Below, piece by piece: positions 41,571 to 49,222 of a DNA stretch of 50,159 nt. The notes beneath the pieces were generated by a model. It did no database searches. It had not been told where the DNA came from and worked only from the letters and a program-made list of their open reading frames with translations. Made by a program: the position numbers and the translations under genes. How positions within the stretch are numbered: the stretch's first letter is position 1; the number at the start of each line of letters is the position of its first letter. Source of the stretch: Planctomycetaceae bacterium (lineage in GTDB: Bacteria; Planctomycetota; Planctomycetia; Pirellulales; Pirellulaceae); contig SKKK01000435.1 of NCBI GenBank assembly GCA_007121535.1, positions 1 through 50,159 on the forward strand, given 5' to 3'.

Positions 41571-43115
41571 ATGAAGCCGATCACCACCAGCATTTTCACG
41601 TTTGCCGACTTGATCGATGGCGGGTACGTGTACGTCGATAAGACGGCTCGGTTGTACGATTTGGTACGGCCCTACAAAGGCGTGTATTTCTTATCACGCC
41701 CGCGGCGGTTTGGCAAATCGCTGACGATTTCGACCCTGGATGCGGTCTTTCGGGGCCGAAGGGAGCTGTTTCAGGGCTTGGCGATCGATGCGACGGATTA
41801 CGACTGGAAACCGTACCCGGTCATTCGAATCGACTTGGGAAGCAAACAGGCTTGGGACGTGAACGGGTTGAAACACAGTTTGGGTTTGGCCGTCAAGCAG
41901 GCCGCGCAGCGGCATGGCATCGACTTGGCGACCGACGAACCGCATCATGTTTTCGAATCACTGGTCACGACGCTTGGTCGCAGCGGGAAGGTGGTCATCC
42001 TGATCGACGAATACGACAAGCCGATTTTGGGCAACATCGAGAACCCGGCTGTCGGCGAGATCTTGCGAGTCTTGAAGGCGTTCTATTCGGTCGTCAAGAC
42101 GTGCGACGAGCACATCCGCTTCGCGCTGCTGACCGGCGTCAGCAAGTTCAGCCGTGTTTCGGTCTTTTCCGATCTGAACAACCTGGTCGACCTGACGATG
42201 GACACGCGGTACGCCGAGCTACTGGGCTACACCCAGAACGAACTGGAGCGGAACTTCGCCCCGCATATCGAGCACGTGGCCGCCCAGCGAAATTGCACGA
42301 CGGGCGAAGTGCTCGACCAGATGCGCGAGTGGTACAATGGCTACCGATTTACAGAGGCCGAGACCTGGGTATACAACCCGGTTTCGGTGGGCCGGTTCCT
42401 CGATACGGGCAAGCTTTCCAACTACTGGTTCGAGACGGGTACGCCCAGCTTCCTGATCGAACTGCTGAAGAACCGAAGCTACGACATTCGGAACCTCTCG
42501 CGACTGCGGCTCGACGACCTTGGCTTTTCGGTCTATGAAGTACACAACGTGACGCCCGAGCCGTTGTTGTTTCAGACGGGTTACCTGACCATCAGGGATT
42601 ACGATCCCGAGTACGAGCTGTACACGTTGGGCTATCCCAACCGGGAGGTGGAAAATGCTTTCTTGCGCTACTTGGTCGACGGCTTCACCGCCACGCGGAA
42701 GGAACTGGCCGCCAGCCACTTGGCCGACCTGCGCCGGGCTTTGAACGAAGGCGATCTGGAGAGCCTGTTCCGGCACTTGCGGGTGTTCTTCGCCGACATT
42801 CCTTACGATATCCAGTTGAGTAACGAAAAGTACTACCAAACCATCTTCTACCTGGTGTTCCGCATCGTCGGACTGGACGTCGACTGCGAAGTGCGGACCG
42901 AAGCGGGGCGCATCGACGCCGTGGTGAAGACGGCCACGCGGATCTTCGTATTCGAGTTCAAATTGCAGGGCACGGCGGAAGAAGCACTCCAGCAGATCCA
43001 CCAGCGACGCTACCATGAAAAGGTCACCGCCGACGATCGCGAAGTCCTGCTGGTCGGCGCCGCCTTCGACCCCGAAACCCGCAACCTCGAACGCTGGCTG
43101 GTCGAGCGTCGGTAA
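41571..43115 (+). CDS. AAA-ATPase-like/PD-(D/E)XK nuclease protein, copy 2
   Basis: A 514-residue paralogue of the protein at 23589-25139, with the same motifs: SRPRRFGKSL, KVVILIDEYDKPIL and the C-terminal GRIDAVV...VFEFKL nuclease core. The proteins agree closely through the central ATPase domain, differ in the N-terminal third and in the region of residues 300-420, and become almost identical at DNA level over the last 240 bases. Its stop codon TAA at 43113 is formed by the first three bases of a dispersed element (43113-43170). It is in the same orientation as copy 1, closing the accessory block. Confidence 0.85.
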   Translation: MKPITTSIFTFADLIDGGYVYVDKTARLYDLVRPYKGVYFLSRPRRFGKSLTISTLDAVFRGRRELFQGLAIDATDYDWKPYPVIRIDLGSKQAWDVNGLKHSLGLAVKQAAQRHGIDLATDEPHHVFESLVTTLGRSGKVVILIDEYDKPILGNIENPAVGEILRVLKAFYSVVKTCDEHIRFALLTGVSKFSRVSVFSDLNNLVDLTMDTRYAELLGYTQNELERNFAPHIEHVAAQRNCTTGEVLDQMREWYNGYRFTEAETWVYNPVSVGRFLDTGKLSNYWFETGTPSFLIELLKNRSYDIRNLSRLRLDDLGFSVYEVHNVTPEPLLFQTGYLTIRDYDPEYELYTLGYPNREVENAFLRYLVDGFTATRKELAASHLADLRRALNEGDLESLFRHLRVFFADIPYDIQLSNEKYYQTIFYLVFRIVGLDVDCEVRTEAGRIDAVVKTATRIFVFEFKLQGTAEEALQQIHQRRYHEKVTADDREVLLVGAAFDPETRNLERWLVERR

Positions 43116-43170
43116 GCACACGGCCAGATATTTCTTGGTGGAATCGGGCGAAAGGGGTCGAAGGTGCTCA
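43113..43170. repeat. 58-bp copy of the TAAGCACCCG dispersed element, supplying a stop codon
   Basis: Starts TAAGCACACGGCCAGATATT and ends GAAGGTGCTCA, with TTTCTTGGTGGAATCGGGCG inside as in the copies at 5662 and 10723. The ends are slightly decayed inverted repeats. Its first TAA terminates the preceding AAA/PD-(D/E)XK gene. Confidence 0.65.
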
Positions 43171-43233
43171 ATTGGGTAAGCCATGCTTCACCCGTCGGAC
43201 ACGTCTGTTTCGGTTCTTGATGGTCTCGTCTTG

Positions 43234-45597
43234 CTAATCCATCTTCTGCTGCAACGCAACGATCCGGGACAGGTTCTGCACGTCCCGCCGATAGATCTTA
43301 CAGGCCGCTTCGTACGAGGCCTGGGTTTTCGTACATACCAGCGTGAAGGGCCTGCCGCGGCGCTCGGTGACATGGGTGCAATCACAATGGTTGGATCCGA
43401 TGATGCTGTGCAAATGCCGCCGGCGCTCCTTGGCCAGGGGAAAGCGGGCCTGCTTGAGGTTCGGATCGGCCAAGAAGGCACTCAACGCGCGACAATCCGC
43501 GCACTTGCATGACAGTTTGGCGTCGCGACGATAGTCGGTCGGCTCCTGCGGCGCCTGAGCGGTGCGGTTCTCCAATTCGCGACGGCACGCGGTCAGCCAA
43601 CGCGTAACGGCTGTGTCCCCCGCGGGCAGTTTGGCCAGTCGGGATTCCAACGCGAAGATCGCGGCCAGGTGCGCGTCGGTCAAATCGTATTCGCCGCACG
43701 CCAGGGCGTGGTCCAGCAGTTGCGCCAGCGATTGCTCGGCGCCGACGGCCGTCATGGCCTTGACCAGCAGGCTCAGCAAGCCCGCCCGGTCGATATTCTG
43801 CCACTCCCAATCACGGTTGCGGGATGGCTGGTCGAACGTCGCCAAGGCCTTGACCGTACGTTCGGACAACCGCCGGCATAGCTCGATTCGATCCGCGTTC
43901 TTGTCGCGCGCGACGCACAACATCTGCAAGAGTTCCGCATTGCGAATCAAGGTCGCTGTCGTCATCGTGTCGAGTACCGTTGCGAGTTCCGCCTCGAAAC
44001 TCGTCCAGCCCTGCTGCTTGCAGAATGCGACGAAGGATTTGCCCACTTGAACGGTACCGTCGGTGGGCATCACTTCTGCCAAAAACCGTCGGACGAGTTC
44101 CGCGTCGCCCAACTGGCACAGCAAGTCGGAAAATACACTGCGGTCGATACGGTCCGTGCGTTCCCACGAATAACCGCGGAAACCGGGTTTCCACAAATCC
44201 AGAATGGCCGAGGCAAACGCGAGACAATCGCGGCGCAGATCCTCGCGTTTGGCCTTGGTCGCCCGCTTCAGCCGCTTGACCAGCGGTTCCAGGCCGCCGA
44301 TGGAAGCGTCGGTGCCGGCGCTGCACAGCACGTGAAAATGCTTCGACCGCGGCCAAATCACCACGGCAGCTCGGTGGTACCAACGCTCGAGCGTCATGCC
44401 GGCGTTGCCGGTGTAGCCTTCGAAGTCCTCGCGGTTTGGCTCCGCGTCGTCCAACTCCCCGTGCGCCACGATTTCGCTCTCGTCCAGCCGGATCTCCCCC
44501 AGTTTCACCTTGTCACCTCGCCGGTCGGACCAGTGATCCGCCGACAGGCTCGAGTCATAGATTTCGCCCATCTCGTAGTCGCTGCCCGTCTCGTCGTAGT
44601 CGTCCTCGTCTTCGTCGTCAGACCAATAATCGCCGCGCCCGCGGCCATACGAATAATCGTCGTAACCGCCTTCGGCCGATCCGCTCTGCCACAGCGTGAT
44701 CAGCGCCAGATGCGCCACGCAGTCCGCCTGTTCGGCCGCCTCGAACAACACCTCGGCCCGCGCCCGGTCGATCCCCTTCAGCTTGTCGATCGCCAGCCCG
44801 TCCTGCGTGTACCGATGATCGAGCGTGACGGCCAGTTTTTCCGCATCGGGATCGTCCTGCCACTGGCCGAGCAATTCCCCGATCGCTGTCGCGATCGGAC
44901 CGTACGAGGGCGCGGCGATCCCTTGCTTGCCGCGCGTCTCGGCCAGCGTGACGTTGTAGGTCAGACAAAGCCGGTACCCGCTGCGCACCGGCCGGATTTC
45001 GTGCTGGCAGTCGGCATAGAACGCGGCATAACTCAACTCGTGTCCCGACGCCGCGCCCGTGAAACGGATCTCCTGTTTTCGGCCGTCGTGCGATACGATC
45101 AACTCGCCGCCTTCGTATTCCGAGGGCAAGGCGATCACCAGCGTGGCGACCATCCGATCGAGCTTCTCGCCGTCGCGATGGGGCAGGAAGAAGCTTCCTT
45201 CTTCGTACACGAGCAGCTTGTACAGGTGGGCCGCCAGCTTGCGGTCTTCGAGGCCCAAGGCCTGCTGTACATCTTGCAGGATCGCGGCGACAAGATGGTC
45301 CCACTTCGGGTTCGTCAACTGAAACTGGCCGGGGTCGAGTTCCCAGACGCGCCGCACGTTGGTATCGACCACCGTTTCCGTCCCTTTGCCGTACGGGGCT
45401 TGGTGAGCAAGCTCGATCAGTTTGCGGGCCTGCGCCGTCCCCAACGGCAGCCTGACGGGGCCCAGACCATTGACTTCCAATCCGGGCATCGTCAACGGCC
45501 GATCGCCCCAAGTGCATACTTCGCCCGGCCGATCCACTTGACCAAGCACGTCGAGCAGCTTGTTGTGAACGCCCGCAGCCTTGTTGTCCCTTGCCAT
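43234..45597 (-). CDS. Large 2-oxoglutarate/Fe(II) oxygenase-domain protein
   Basis: A 787-residue protein. The N-terminal 300 residues form a prolyl-4-hydroxylase-like double-stranded beta helix: LPHRDGEKLDRMVATLVIAL with the HxD iron ligands, PSEYEGGELIVSHDG, and QHEIRPVRSGYRLCLTYNV with the distal His and the Arg that binds 2-oxoglutarate. The middle has a very acidic stretch (DDEDEDDYDETGSDYEMGE), and the C-terminal 100 residues are rich in Cys/His (LSCKCADCRA, then HLHSIIGSNHCDCTHVTE), perhaps a metal-binding module. The substrate is unknown; protein hydroxylation is an inference. The ATG at 45597 was chosen as start of coherent sequence; one at 45633 is possible. Confidence 0.78.
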   Translation of the reverse strand: MARDNKAAGVHNKLLDVLGQVDRPGEVCTWGDRPLTMPGLEVNGLGPVRLPLGTAQARKLIELAHQAPYGKGTETVVDTNVRRVWELDPGQFQLTNPKWDHLVAAILQDVQQALGLEDRKLAAHLYKLLVYEEGSFFLPHRDGEKLDRMVATLVIALPSEYEGGELIVSHDGRKQEIRFTGAASGHELSYAAFYADCQHEIRPVRSGYRLCLTYNVTLAETRGKQGIAAPSYGPIATAIGELLGQWQDDPDAEKLAVTLDHRYTQDGLAIDKLKGIDRARAEVLFEAAEQADCVAHLALITLWQSGSAEGGYDDYSYGRGRGDYWSDDEDEDDYDETGSDYEMGEIYDSSLSADHWSDRRGDKVKLGEIRLDESEIVAHGELDDAEPNREDFEGYTGNAGMTLERWYHRAAVVIWPRSKHFHVLCSAGTDASIGGLEPLVKRLKRATKAKREDLRRDCLAFASAILDLWKPGFRGYSWERTDRIDRSVFSDLLCQLGDAELVRRFLAEVMPTDGTVQVGKSFVAFCKQQGWTSFEAELATVLDTMTTATLIRNAELLQMLCVARDKNADRIELCRRLSERTVKALATFDQPSRNRDWEWQNIDRAGLLSLLVKAMTAVGAEQSLAQLLDHALACGEYDLTDAHLAAIFALESRLAKLPAGDTAVTRWLTACRRELENRTAQAPQEPTDYRRDAKLSCKCADCRALSAFLADPNLKQARFPLAKERRRHLHSIIGSNHCDCTHVTERRGRPFTLVCTKTQASYEAACKIYRRDVQNLSRIVALQQKMD

Positions 45598-45736
45598 GTC
45601 GACTCCGACGTGTAAGCGGTATTGCGATGCCATCAAGAACCCGCGCGTCCGGCTCGTCAGATCCGCGTGGCGAGCCATATCGCAGGTCATTTTATTCCGC
45701 GACGCGGGCGATTGGAAAGGTGGCAAGAGGGACCTC

Positions 45737-45865
45737 GTGCGTTGTCCAGGCGAAATCTTGGGGTCGCGATGAGTGAGCGGCACGGCGCTAGCCGCCGATG
45801 GCGTCCAGAACCGGCGGCAAACGCCGTGCCGCTCACAATCCGCATTTTTCGCCTAGACAACGCAC
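45737..45865. repeat. Nested palindrome: REP-like hairpin inside a larger inverted repeat
   Basis: Outer arms: GTGCGTTGTCCAGGCGAAA (45737-45755) and its near-complement ending GACAACGCAC (45847-45865), 18 of 19 matching. Inner arms: GTGAGCGGCACGGCG (45773-45787) and CGCCGTGCCGCTCAC (45822-45836), perfect. The inner unit has the GGCGCTAGCC core of the REP family and lies between the oxygenase gene and a lipoprotein gene on the same strand. Confidence 0.7.
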
Positions 45866-45920
45866 TCGTGGCGCCGGTCGCGAAAGGACGGCCTTGTAGC
45901 CCGCGTCGGCTGCGATCCGG

Positions 45921-46952
45921 CTACGGATCGGATTCCGACGAGGCGTCCGGCTCGGCTGATTCCGCAGGCGGGGTGCTCTCTTCGGTCGCCGATGCTTGCG
46001 GTTCCTCGGGTTTGGTAGCGACCTTCACCGGTGAGGACGGATCGCTTTCGAAATCGATGGGAGGCAGTCGGCGCGGTCCGAACGAACCTTCGAAGGTCAT
46101 CTGACTGATCGGCAGCAAGTCGGGGATATCGCCCAACTGCTCGATCGACTCGTTCACCTGGCGCCGCCGCCGTTCGGCAATGCGGCGTTCGCGTTCGAAG
46201 TCGAACTCTTCAAAGTACGAAACCGGGTTGGGACGGGACGGTTCGTCGTCATCGTCGTGGACCAGCGGCACACGAATGCGATTGCCTGCGAACTGAGTCC
46301 CGTCGTAGATGCTGCCTGTCTGGAACGGACCGGCGCCAAAGAACCATACGTCCTTGGCGTTGCTGGTCGTTACCGCCACACCGGCCTGCCAAACCGGCAT
46401 GCGAAGTTCCCGATGATAGGCAAACACAGCGATCTTCGCCGCCGCTCGATTGTCCTCGCGGCGAGCTATCGAGATCTCGGGGATCATCGGGATCGACGGA
46501 ACGCCGGGCACCGCCGAAGCCGCATTGCTCAAGCCCGAACTGGCGGGCATCCCGTAGGTGATCTCATGTCCGTCCGTGCCCAAGGTGCCGCAACGACCCT
46601 CGATCACATACTCCGCATCTTCGATCTTGTCTTGCAGCAGACAGCCAGCGGCCAGCATCTGTTGACGCAAGGAACTGATGATGTAGTCCGCGTTGACAAA
46701 TCCCTGGCCTTTGATGGCCGTGATATATCGGGTGTCGAAGAATACCGTCTTCCCGCCAAGCGGCGAAAAATCGATCTGGGCCACCGAACGGTCGACCGCA
46801 TCCGACATCAACAACTGCTCGGTCGCCGCACGCGAACGCGTCGTTCCACAACCGGCGCAACAGGCGACCACCGTGACCACCATGACCAGCAGGCATGCTG
46901 CACGCAGTCGTCCGACACCATGTTCATCGTTACACAAAGCTTGCTTCAACAT
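45921..46952 (-). CDS. Lipoprotein of the DUF6655 type
   Basis: A 343-residue predicted lipoprotein: signal peptide (ACLLVMVVTVVACCAGC, lipobox AGC) and then GTTRSRAATEQLLMSDAVDR, IDFSPLGGKTVFFDTRYITA and YIISSLRQQMLAAGCLLQDK, the conserved head of a planctomycete lipoprotein family annotated as DUF6655. The domain runs to about residue 230 (MPVWQAGVAVTTSNAKDVWF, FFGAGPFQTGSIYDGTQFAG); the tail is acidic, Pro/Glu/Ser-rich and probably disordered. Function unknown, probably an outer-envelope protein. The ATG at 46952 begins the signal peptide; the frame continues upstream without protein character. Confidence 0.75.
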   Translation of the reverse strand: MLKQALCNDEHGVGRLRAACLLVMVVTVVACCAGCGTTRSRAATEQLLMSDAVDRSVAQIDFSPLGGKTVFFDTRYITAIKGQGFVNADYIISSLRQQMLAAGCLLQDKIEDAEYVIEGRCGTLGTDGHEITYGMPASSGLSNAASAVPGVPSIPMIPEISIARREDNRAAAKIAVFAYHRELRMPVWQAGVAVTTSNAKDVWFFGAGPFQTGSIYDGTQFAGNRIRVPLVHDDDDEPSRPNPVSYFEEFDFERERRIAERRRRQVNESIEQLGDIPDLLPISQMTFEGSFGPRRLPPIDFESDPSSPVKVATKPEEPQASATEESTPPAESAEPDASSESDP

Positions 46953-47415
46953 CGGGCTTCCAGCCACCTGGGCATTTTCGGCGCGTATCCTGGGCCACGC
47001 CTTCGGGACCGCCGAGTATAGCGAACATGTCAAAACGACGAAATGCTTTTTTTTGGGCTCTGTGCGACTTTGAACACATGCAGCGTAATCGTACACACCA
47101 GGGAGGGCAACGTCCAAGGATTGAACAGCGTATTCGGTTAGCCTTCCGTCGTTTCGAAAGAAAATAACCGAAAGGAATAGTTTTAAGTCATTTACTGGAA
47201 TGTACTTATAGCGACAGACTGAAGGATGGCGCCGTCTTTGGCCCACGAAATGCAGTGGGTAAAGGTGGAAAGAACTGCGTCCTTTACTTGGAAGTGGTTC
47301 TTTTGGGCACGGATGATCGACAATCGTCTATTCACTGGTTTTCCAGTGGCCAAAGGATGGCTCATCTACTTCGTCCGAGGTCACTGGACAGATTTAACGG
47401 AAGGAATACGAAGAC
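46953..47415. other. Divergent intergenic region
   Basis: Separates the lipoprotein gene (minus) from the small protein gene (plus). It is somewhat AT-rich near 47040-47220 and should contain both promoters, but I see no well-matched hexamer pair. No gene is supported. Confidence 0.35.
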
Positions 47416-47640
47416 ATGGCTACCCGAGGACCCAAGACAATCGATCCCACTCCAGCAGAGATCGAACGCAGAACGGCACAGATCCGAGCCGGTTGGAGCG
47501 AACGAACGCATCGTTTGCGAGCTGGTTGGACGGTCGAGATGGCCGACAAAATGGATCAGTGGACGGCCCCCCTGATGCACGTAGGGGACATCTGGACGGA
47601 CGTGATTGAGGATGAAGAATACCCCTACTGGGCCAACTAG
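47416..47640 (+). CDS. Small conserved protein with an EIE...W-S motif, second family member
   Basis: A 74-residue charged protein: PTPAEIERRTAQIRAGWSER, then THRLRAGW, then DKMDQWTAPLMHVGDIW and an acidic end. The first part matches the family seen at 12381-12629 (P-x3-EIE-x5-I-x3-WS). The tail is different, so the shared piece is probably a small helical domain. GGAAGG lies 10-15 bases before the ATG. Unknown function; location upstream of the metK hairpin is probably coincidental. Confidence 0.68.
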   Translation: MATRGPKTIDPTPAEIERRTAQIRAGWSERTHRLRAGWTVEMADKMDQWTAPLMHVGDIWTDVIEDEEYPYWAN

Positions 47641-47766
47641 CCGGAAAGCCACTTTTCGCATGGTGATTTCCTGCCGGCCAGCGAAAAGAAACGTTGGACA
47701 TTTCTTTGCCGCTTGCTCCAACGCCGTGAAGTATTCTCTGAGTCGAAAAAGAGGCATGCAAGCGGA

Positions 47767-47846
47767 TCGTAGCCGAATTCGCCAGAATTCGGAATGGAAT
47801 TCGGAATGGTTGAAAAATGCCCGAATTCTGGCGAATTCGGCTACGA
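47767..47846. repeat. GAATTC-rich hairpin with perfect 26-bp arms
   Basis: The arm at 47767-47792 (TCGTAGCCGAATTCGCCAGA and six further bases) is exactly repeated in reverse complement at 47821-47846, with a 28-base loop. Seven GAATTC hexamers occur between about 47774 and 47880. It lies about 190-270 bases before metK. Confidence 0.8.
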
Positions 47847-47924
47847 AGATGGCGAATTCGGCGGCGTGAATGGCGAATTCGGCTACGAAGATGCTTCACT
47901 GCGTTGCGCTTTCCCGAGCGGCGC

Positions 47925-47954
47925 TTGCTTCCCATCCGCTCATCTGCCTATAAT
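47925..47954 (+). promoter_or_regulatory. Sigma-70-type promoter of metK
   Basis: TTGCTT (-35, 47925-47930), an 18-base spacer and a perfect TATAAT (-10, 47949-47954). Transcription would begin near 47961, leaving a leader of about 70 bases before the GTG start at 48035. Confidence 0.6.
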
Positions 47955-48034
47955 CCGCGTTTTCGCTCCGACCAAACTTAAAGAGGTCGAGGCTTTTCTT
48001 GTTCAAAATGCGGAAAGAGTAAAGGAGCGCGATT

Positions 48035-49204
48035 GTGGCATCCGGTCGTTACCTGTTCACCAGCGAATCTGTTAGTATGGGCCATCCAGACAAACTAGCG
48101 GATCAGATCTCTGATGGCGTACTGGACGCGTTGTTCGCTCAGGATCCGTTCAGCCGGGTCGCTTGTGAGACGATGGTGACGACAGGCGTCGCAGTGGTGG
48201 CTGGCGAGATCACTACAAAAGCGGTGGTCGATTACCCCTCTGTCATTCGTGATGTCATTCGCCATGTTGGGTACACGAATGACCTGATGGGGATCAACGC
48301 CGATACCTGCGCGGTGATGGTGTCGCTGGACCGTCAGAGCCCGGACATCGCTCAGGGTGTCGACGAAGACGAAGCTCATGGCAAGGAGATCGGTGCCGGG
48401 GATCAAGGCCTGATGTTCGGGTTTGCTTGCAACGACACGCCGGAATTGATGCCGTTGCCCATCGCCTTGGCTCATCGCATCCTGAACCGCTTGACACACG
48501 CTCGATTCGAGGGGGAAACCAGTTGGCTGCGGCCGGACAGCAAGAGCCAGGTGACGGTCGAGTACGACGGGCACAAGGCCGTGCGGATCGATACCGTGGT
48601 CGTTTCGACTCAACACAGTCCCGACGTGAGCAACCAGGAGATCCATGATTTCGTGGTCGATCAGATTGTCAAACCCTGCCTGCCGCCCGATCTGGTCAAC
48701 GGGGAAATCAAGTTTCATGTCAATCCAACGGGTCGTTTTGTCGTCGGTGGTCCCCATGGCGATTGTGGCTTGACGGGGCGAAAAATCATCGTAGACACCT
48801 ATGGTGGTTGGGGGCGGCACGGTGGCGGAGCGTTCAGCGGCAAGGATCCCACCAAGGTGGACCGCAGTGGCGCGTACATGGCCCGGCACATGGCCAAGAC
48901 GATCGTCGCCGCCGGCTTGGCGGAACGGTGCGAAGTCCAATTGGCCTATGCGATCGGGGTGGCCGAACCGGTCAGCGTTCATGTGGATACGATGGGCACA
49001 GGCAAAGTCGATGATGGTCGCATCTGCCGAGTGATCCAGGACTTTTTTCCGCTCACACCCGGTCGGATCATCCAATACCTGCACCTGCGGCGTCCCATCT
49101 ATCGCAAGACGGCCGCGGGAGGTCACTTCGGGCGCGATGACGAGGATTTTACTTGGGAGAATACGGACCGAGCCGAAGAATTGCGGCAAGCGGTCGGTTC
49201 GTAA
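48035..49204 (+). CDS. metK: S-adenosylmethionine synthetase
   Basis: A 389-residue enzyme that makes S-adenosylmethionine from methionine and ATP, the methyl donor for, among others, the methyltransferase in this window. All standard motifs are present: [20 protein letters not shown] near the N-terminus, the [12 protein letters not shown] hexapeptide, [20 protein letters not shown], and [20 protein letters not shown], the P-loop-like region. Length is normal (about 385-395). The GTG at 48035 has AAAGGAG eight bases upstream and gives the usual [12 protein letters not shown] start. A good promoter lies 80 bases upstream; the aminotransferase gene follows after 18 bases. Confidence 0.97.
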   Translation: MASGRYLFTSESVSMGHPDKLADQISDGVLDALFAQDPFSRVACETMVTTGVAVVAGEITTKAVVDYPSVIRDVIRHVGYTNDLMGINADTCAVMVSLDRQSPDIAQGVDEDEAHGKEIGAGDQGLMFGFACNDTPELMPLPIALAHRILNRLTHARFEGETSWLRPDSKSQVTVEYDGHKAVRIDTVVVSTQHSPDVSNQEIHDFVVDQIVKPCLPPDLVNGEIKFHVNPTGRFVVGGPHGDCGLTGRKIIVDTYGGWGRHGGGAFSGKDPTKVDRSGAYMARHMAKTIVAAGLAERCEVQLAYAIGVAEPVSVHVDTMGTGKVDDGRICRVIQDFFPLTPGRIIQYLHLRRPIYRKTAAGGHFGRDDEDFTWENTDRAEELRQAVGS

Positions 49205-49222
49205 TCCGTTGGATACCAAACG

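Larger units (their letters stand above)
47641..48034. other. Upstream region of metK
   Basis: Holds the GAATTC-rich hairpin (47767-47846), a diverged further repeat (47847-47890) and a promoter at 47925-47954. No gene is supported. No SAM riboswitch was recognised. Confidence 0.5.

Noticed and set aside
44047-45615. A 522-codon open frame on the plus strand
   Set aside because: It is antisense to the 2-oxoglutarate oxygenase gene, which carries HxD and distal His/Arg motifs.
47640-48034. SAM riboswitch before metK
   Set aside because: The leader after the predicted start site is only about 70 bases and lacks recognisable SAM-riboswitch cores; the large hairpin lies upstream of the promoter.
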